Below are positions 58,925 to 64,000 of a stretch of 64,000 nt of DNA, in pieces. Position 1 is the stretch's first letter. Every line of letters starts with the position of its first letter. Origin of the DNA: Eutypa lata (lineage: Eukaryota; Ascomycota; Sordariomycetes; Xylariales; Diatrypaceae); NCBI GenBank assembly GCA_022661535.1, contig JAKULF010000003.1:4898001-4962000 (forward strand), read 5' to 3'. The notes below the pieces were generated by a model, which was given only the letters and a program-made list of their open reading frames with translations, had not been told where the DNA came from and ran no database searches. The position numbers were made by a program, and so were the translations under genes.

Positions 58925-61233
58925 TGGGATAGTGTTTTTGTTTGTGAGCTATTGGCCTGAGTAAGGGAAGAAGTCAATCATTTGTGTTCCAATGAGGTGT
59001 TACCGGTGTACGCTAGTTTGATTATTTGTCTATTAGCATAGCTTGATTGGCAAGCCCCACGAGAAGACGACATACATAAGCTTAATGATAGGAGTACCCG
59101 TTTAATAGACGAAGCTGCGCTTCTTACGCATACGCTTTCGCATAATAACCCTTGTTATGTGGCTTACGGGGTTGCTGAAGTGACATGTGCTTCCTCTCCT
59201 TTTAATTGGTTCCAGCCGTTCTGAGTACACGCTTTAAGTACTTGATTTTGACAAGGCAGCGCCACATGGTACACTAGTAGACCTACTATGAGGCCGCCGT
59301 GTTATGATGGAGCATTTCATTAAGCCTCAGCCCTATGACAGTCTGTTTCTGTCGATGGCGGCTGCGAGAATCCCTCACGGTGGGTTACACATACTAAGGC
59401 ATATATTATCTTGCAAGGCCTCGGAATGGTTGTGACGTTCCTTAACTTATATAACCACATATATTCCCACCTAGGCTGAATTTTCCCAGATAGAAGGCCT
59501 AGTTGGTAATAATAAAAATTAGTATATTCTTGAGTTAATACATGCTGAATCGATAGCCCAAAATGAGGGACGGTCGACAATATGCCATCGAAGTATTCAA
59601 TCCAATAACACAACTACAATGACATAGAGGAAATGCATTATATACTTTCCAGGCCCAGAACCCACAGAATCAGGTGGTTTAGAATTACCTCACATTAGCT
59701 ACATTAATAAACATAGTCCTGTCTGATGATTGATGATATGAATAGAGATGTTTTTAAGAACGAAAGATAGCTATGAAATGACTACACTGTATGATCTGAA
59801 AACCGGATTTATATTGCTTCATGTGTAGATTATATATAACAAGATGTCGTGAGAATGAAGGAGTCTTTAAAAGGCGATAAAGCAATAGCTAATAGAAACC
59901 ATCGAGCAACATTAGACTCTAGCTTAGGCTATACGGACAGCCCTAGGAATGCAGGCAAAATCCCCCGAGTTAGCATACAGAATGGCGTTTTATTATACTT
60001 AAGCCTAACTAATATAAGCTCTCCTGATAAACGGGAGAGCTATCATTGGAAAGTGGCCTGATTTGCTAATGTTAAAATGGATGTCAAATAACTAGTGACT
60101 TGTGAATTGGATGCCATCTTAAGAGTTTAGGGAACATGAGTCTATTCAATGGACTTGGTGTTAGTAACCTACTATCTGGTATGGAAATCAACTTCAACGG
60201 CCCTTTGATCGCATTTGGCTCTTTGTACTAGGGATCCAAAGTAACAACTTTTCCATGAACTTTACACAATCTTTGTTAGTGTTTCCATCCATTGAAGGAC
60301 AATGAGAAGGGTCCGCGATGCGCTTATTGTTTGCCGAGTGGTTCAACAGTGACTTCAGTTACTTATACGAATAAGACTCTGCCTTAGGCGCGTCGTAAAT
60401 CATGCAACGTGAGTCCTATTGTTGCTATTTAAAAGCAGCGTTCTGTATACTTCATGATAGGCTGAAATTATCAGCTTTACCATGCTAGTATGATATTTTG
60501 CCTCCTGATGGACTAGACGTCCTAGAAGTGTTAGAAAGTTATGGCTTTGAGAGAAGCAGTAGGGGATAAGTTAGTAACTGTTTCCCGTCCTGTAAATTCT
60601 TACAGAGATCAGTAATGATTAATTACTGAACGTCCAATTTTCGGTGACAATTTTGGTGTGTTGCTCCATCTGTTCATATTGTCTTTCAACTAGTTAGGAA
60701 ATCTAAGATCTGAACACCATCTGGAGCTATTTGTTGTACAATCAGGAGTCCTAAAGCATCCATGCCATCACTCATCAATTAGGTCACCACAAACTCATCT
60801 TACCTGCTATTACCAGGAAAGGTACTACAATAGGATGAAGCATAACCCCTAGGTGTACGTTGAGTCCAATATTGCTCAAAATATGAAGGGTCAGAGGTAA
60901 ATTACTTCCTACAATCCCATTATGCACATTTCTTTGTCATTTTCTTGAACAACTACATTCATAAGAGAACCAACAATAGGTAGGTATCAAAATGAGACTA
61001 TTTTGGGAGTGGTAAGTCGTTAAGCACGGAACGAGGCCACTGTTTACATAGGATCCATTAAGTATGTAAGTCTTCATCATTCCCCGAGGTTGAATATTGT
61101 TTTCTTGCAAAGCTTTTCGAATACATCATATACGAAAAGACACCCATTAGACAGCCTGAATCGATTCAGACCACGGATTAGAAAACACCCCAACTCTCCT
61201 CTTAGTATACGACGAAATAGTAGAATTAAAAGG
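58925..61233. other. AT-rich spacer
   Basis: No confident gene. A 70-codon ATG frame at 59849-60061 has a fairly protein-like composition, but no family match that I know. It overlaps an AGCTCTCC/GGAGAGCT inverted repeat at 60017-60041. The remainder is low-complexity promoter-like DNA for the gene at 61234. Confidence 0.5.
60017..60041. repeat. Inverted repeat AGCTCTCC / GGAGAGCT
   Basis: Eight-bp perfect arms enclose a nine-base loop within a short open frame. Its purpose is unknown. Confidence 0.7.
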
Positions 61234-63738
61234 ATGGATTTATCATTGCCTCGTCTATCATTCGGCTGCGAATTTGAATTCGTACTGGCCTACCTCCCCA
61301 CCTGGCAGAAGGATCCTCATGAGGGCTGTCCGGGCCTTTCACCACTTCTTAGGACAACCCGATTACTATCCCGGGACGAGGCCACTGAGATTATCGAACA
61401 CATCAGGAACACGCTGAAGACCCACGGTATCAGCGTACACGACCCGACGACCACGATCGAGGACGAGACTGTCCCTAAGCGACTTCGACACACCGACATG
61501 TGGGACGTGACGATCGACGGCAGTGTGACGGAGCCGAATTTCCCCGAGTACGAATGGCAGGATATAGAAGTCAGGAGCCCGGCCTTCCTCGTTCGGGAGG
61601 ACGCCTATCGAGAGGTTGAGTATGTATTGAACCTCCTGAAGGCAAGCTACCGACTGCGCGTCAACTCCTCGGCGGGATTTCACGTACACGTCGGAAATGG
61701 AACGGACTGGTTCCCTACTGCCACTTTGAGGGGTTTGGGCGCAATCCTTTGGGCGGCCGATCCATTGCTTTCACGCCTTCACGCTCCTTGGCGTCGTGCC
61801 GGGGCCTACAGCAATAGCCTTCGCTATGAGAGCGTGCTAGCATGTTACGGGAACATCGTTACTGCCGAGCTTGCGGAGACGATGAAGACCCAGCGTCCAG
61901 GTGACGAGGGGAATATTACCCCGACGGACCAGGGATGGCCTGCCCATGATCAGCCTTGGTCATCGGAGAACGATTATGTCGACGCCGATAATCATGGAGC
62001 ACAGGAATGGAATCCGACCATCCCCGACGAGCACCCGGTTTCCAGTGATATCGAGGCGGTCCCCGCAGGCACGGAAGGTAGCGAGACCGTCGAATTAACG
62101 ACTGAACACATGATGTGGCTGGTAAGAAACCTTCCCGATCTTGAGACTAGGATGTCATTCATGAACGAATGTATCAATGCTTTTGGCCACTATGATGTCC
62201 ATTTACTGACAGACAACCAGTTGTATACGGTCCTTCTTCGATGTGCGCCCGGCATCGACGACGGCGAGAAAATATCACCGTGGACCGAAATCTTAGACCA
62301 GTGGATTCGGTACCAGCCGACTCCAGTGGATCTCTGGCATTCGCAGCCGGAGCGCCCGAATGGGATCAATGCCTCTAACATCATAAAGAATTTCGAAGAT
62401 CTCTTGGCCGGGATGAAGCAGCAGATAGCTCCAGACGGGACCATTCAATACGTCAGAAAACTTGGACAGGGGGGAACCCCTGATACTAACATCCATACGG
62501 AAGGTTTGCTGCGAGCTCTGAACAATTACGCCAAGTCCTCCGAGTCGGTCTCGCAGGATGGCTCGCAGTTCGACCCCGACGTTGTCCTACAGAAGTTTAG
62601 GGATCGTATCGGCAGCGACCAATTTTGTGACAACTTTGGGCTGATGCCCGACGGCCGGAGCCAAGGAGAGCCTTGGCCGCAGCAGAGCGAGGGTATTAAC
62701 AGTGGGCTTCCCGAGTCTTCACCCATCAAGAGATGGGGAGATGATATCGACGATGACGACAGGTCGTCGTTTCTCTCCCATGTTACACCGACACAGTCAT
62801 GGGAGACTTCGACGTCCAGAGGCGACTACATCCCTCCAGCTTATAAGGCGTTTTTGGACCTCTATAATGAGAATGCACCAGAGCCATCCACCCAGGGGGA
62901 AAATGAAGCGACACAGTACACGACAACGTCAGAAAACAGTGACAACGGTGGTGTTAGTAATAGTATCAACAGTAGTAGGTACGATAGCAGCCCCTTCATC
63001 TCGCAGCCCGAATCAGAGCAGTGGAACGACGACGACCACCACTCTGATTCCGGGTCAGCCGTCGACCTCGAGCGACATGAAAAACAGCACACTGCCATCA
63101 CTACTACCAGGGGTCGCACTAAACTACGACCACACGACGTAACTCTCCTGACGAAATCATACATGGAAGATCCGACGAAAGAAAACTGCAATTGGAAACG
63201 CATCGGATGGGTACCCACGGCCGCGAACCGGGTCGACCCAGCCGGGGTGCACGAGCGCGGTGACGAGCAGTGGTGCCGCGAGTGCTGCCCCGACCACCCA
63301 TCCACGACACTCCGCGAAGGGGTCGGGGAGCTCCTATCGTGCCACTCGACGCAGGCGATCGGAACCCTGCTCACGGGGTTCAACTCGCAGCGCCTCAACT
63401 ACAACTTCCGGAACTACGCGCCGTCGCACCGCGGGTGGGACGGCGAGAACATCCGCACCGTCGAGTTCAGGGAAGCCGGGGGCACGCTCGATGCCGGGTG
63501 GGCTGTTGTCTGGGCCAAGATATGCGTCGGCGTCGCGGATTGGTGCCGCAAGGCGCCGCCTCTGCAGCTGCTCGAGGTTGTAGATCGACTGGCCGAGCAG
63601 GAGGATAGGGATCAGAGTGGAGTCGAGCACAGCGACGAGGAAAGGTATGATGTCTGTGATTTTTTGGATGATCTTTGCCTTTTTGCCGAGGCGGAGTTCG
63701 TAAGGCAGCGGGAGGCGAAGTATGGTCCGCCGTTGTAA
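61234..63738 (+). CDS. Amidoligase-family (Amidoligase_2-like) protein, 834 aa, single exon
   Basis: Members of this glutamine-synthetase-fold group are predicted to form amide bonds between amino groups and carboxylates using ATP. Motifs seen: FGCEFEF (residues 10-16, putative metal-binding acidic pair E13/E15), WDVTIDGSV (90-98), DIEVRSPAF (110-118), SAGFHVHVG (146-154) and ILWAADPLLSRLH. After a long insertion comes NYNFRNY and VEFREAGGTLDAGW (743-756). The conserved blocks are split by an unusually long low-complexity, acidic and Ser-rich region (about residues 230-650). The start is the first in-frame ATG, just before the conserved block. Residues needed by the fold appear present, so it may be active. 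The substrate is unknown; no peptide or partner gene lies within the window. Confidence 0.82.
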   Translation: MDLSLPRLSFGCEFEFVLAYLPTWQKDPHEGCPGLSPLLRTTRLLSRDEATEIIEHIRNTLKTHGISVHDPTTTIEDETVPKRLRHTDMWDVTIDGSVTEPNFPEYEWQDIEVRSPAFLVREDAYREVEYVLNLLKASYRLRVNSSAGFHVHVGNGTDWFPTATLRGLGAILWAADPLLSRLHAPWRRAGAYSNSLRYESVLACYGNIVTAELAETMKTQRPGDEGNITPTDQGWPAHDQPWSSENDYVDADNHGAQEWNPTIPDEHPVSSDIEAVPAGTEGSETVELTTEHMMWLVRNLPDLETRMSFMNECINAFGHYDVHLLTDNQLYTVLLRCAPGIDDGEKISPWTEILDQWIRYQPTPVDLWHSQPERPNGINASNIIKNFEDLLAGMKQQIAPDGTIQYVRKLGQGGTPDTNIHTEGLLRALNNYAKSSESVSQDGSQFDPDVVLQKFRDRIGSDQFCDNFGLMPDGRSQGEPWPQQSEGINSGLPESSPIKRWGDDIDDDDRSSFLSHVTPTQSWETSTSRGDYIPPAYKAFLDLYNENAPEPSTQGENEATQYTTTSENSDNGGVSNSINSSRYDSSPFISQPESEQWNDDDHHSDSGSAVDLERHEKQHTAITTTRGRTKLRPHDVTLLTKSYMEDPTKENCNWKRIGWVPTAANRVDPAGVHERGDEQWCRECCPDHPSTTLREGVGELLSCHSTQAIGTLLTGFNSQRLNYNFRNYAPSHRGWDGENIRTVEFREAGGTLDAGWAVVWAKICVGVADWCRKAPPLQLLEVVDRLAEQEDRDQSGVEHSDEERYDVCDFLDDLCLFAEAEFVRQREAKYGPPL

Positions 63739-64000
63739 AGACGATTGGCTTGGGGAAAGGGTGAGGATATGATTTTGGTGCTTGGTGGGTGATGCGTTGA
63801 CGACAGGTGGATGGATAAAGGGGCGTCGTTTCTGCTTATTAGTCTATTCAGCGATTGTTTCACTGTTTTCGGGATAGTAGGTAGGTATTACCTAATTTGA
63901 GGAAAGGGGCTCTCATATTGCCTTAATCTTGACGTTTCAATCGTGGTATATATACACGTAGATATGGTATACACTGCTATATATCTACTAATATATAAAA
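63739..64000. other. 3' flank to window end
   Basis: AT-rich flank with nothing recognised. Confidence 0.5.

Noticed and set aside
60017..60041. Rho-independent terminator
   Set aside because: Hairpin without a following T-run, and such terminators are not used by nuclear fungal genes.
1..64000. tRNA, 5S rRNA or snRNA genes
   Set aside because: No A/B-box pair, 5S-like or U6-like sequence was found when reading both strands by eye; a covariance-model search could still reveal one.

Overview
The window reads as nuclear DNA of a filamentous ascomycete (Pezizomycotina; a Sordariomycete-like gene set is my impression, not proven). Genes are split by short introns (about 45-190 nt) with GTAAGT-like donors, CTAAC-like branch sites and YAG acceptors. 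CDSs are compact and GC-richer than the AT-rich spacers. The families are fungal: Mn-type cation diffusion facilitator, kinesin-14, cytochrome P450, mitochondrial-type cytochrome b5 reductase, Stt4 PI4-kinase, proteasome beta-6, YTH reader, HSP30, Bgl2-type GH17, GH53, a DUF7707-type GPI protein and fungal amidoligase. All intron joins below were derived by hand from splice motifs and frame; none has been checked against transcripts.

Layout. 1-5125 has no gene I can support. 5126-7290 (+) is a five-exon CDF transporter. 8076-10106 (-) is an intronless, divergent C-terminal-motor kinesin. 12254-14137 (+) is a P450, followed by a convergent b5 reductase (14553-15509, -), an unrecognised gene (15955-17343, -) and a secreted beta-propeller-like protein (18660-20243, -). 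22407-28579 (-) is STT4 in seven exons; it is head-to-head with the proteasome gene PRE7 (29184-30098, +). 30099-37588 is a second long gene-empty block. Then come an RRM+YTH RNA-binding protein (37589-39694, +), a heat-shock-element-driven HSP30 gene (41466-42131, +) and a GH17 glucanase (44528-45553, -).

The most unusual locus is 46867-50767. A one-TM fungal protein (46867-48001, -) faces, across a 454-bp spacer, a rightward locus (48456-50767). The encoded pieces are an N-terminal domain, a chymotrypsin-fold-like region with a His/Asp/Cys triad, and a Whi3-like RRM that splits that region. A tail resembling a C2H2 finger follows. This locus is broken by a frame change near 49424-49448 and by an in-frame TAG at 50366-50368, so it is either a decaying chimeric gene, an unusual expression case, or contains sequence errors.

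Further right lie a single-pass membrane protein with a proline-rich tail (51036-52924, -), a GH53 galactanase with a 15-nt microexon (53378-54661, -), a small GPI-anchored protein (58211-58924, +) and a large amidoligase-family protein (61234-63738, +). The genes are mostly independent housekeeping, wall-remodelling and accessory functions. I see no operon-like or secondary-metabolite cluster logic, no transposase or reverse transcriptase, and no tRNA or rRNA gene.
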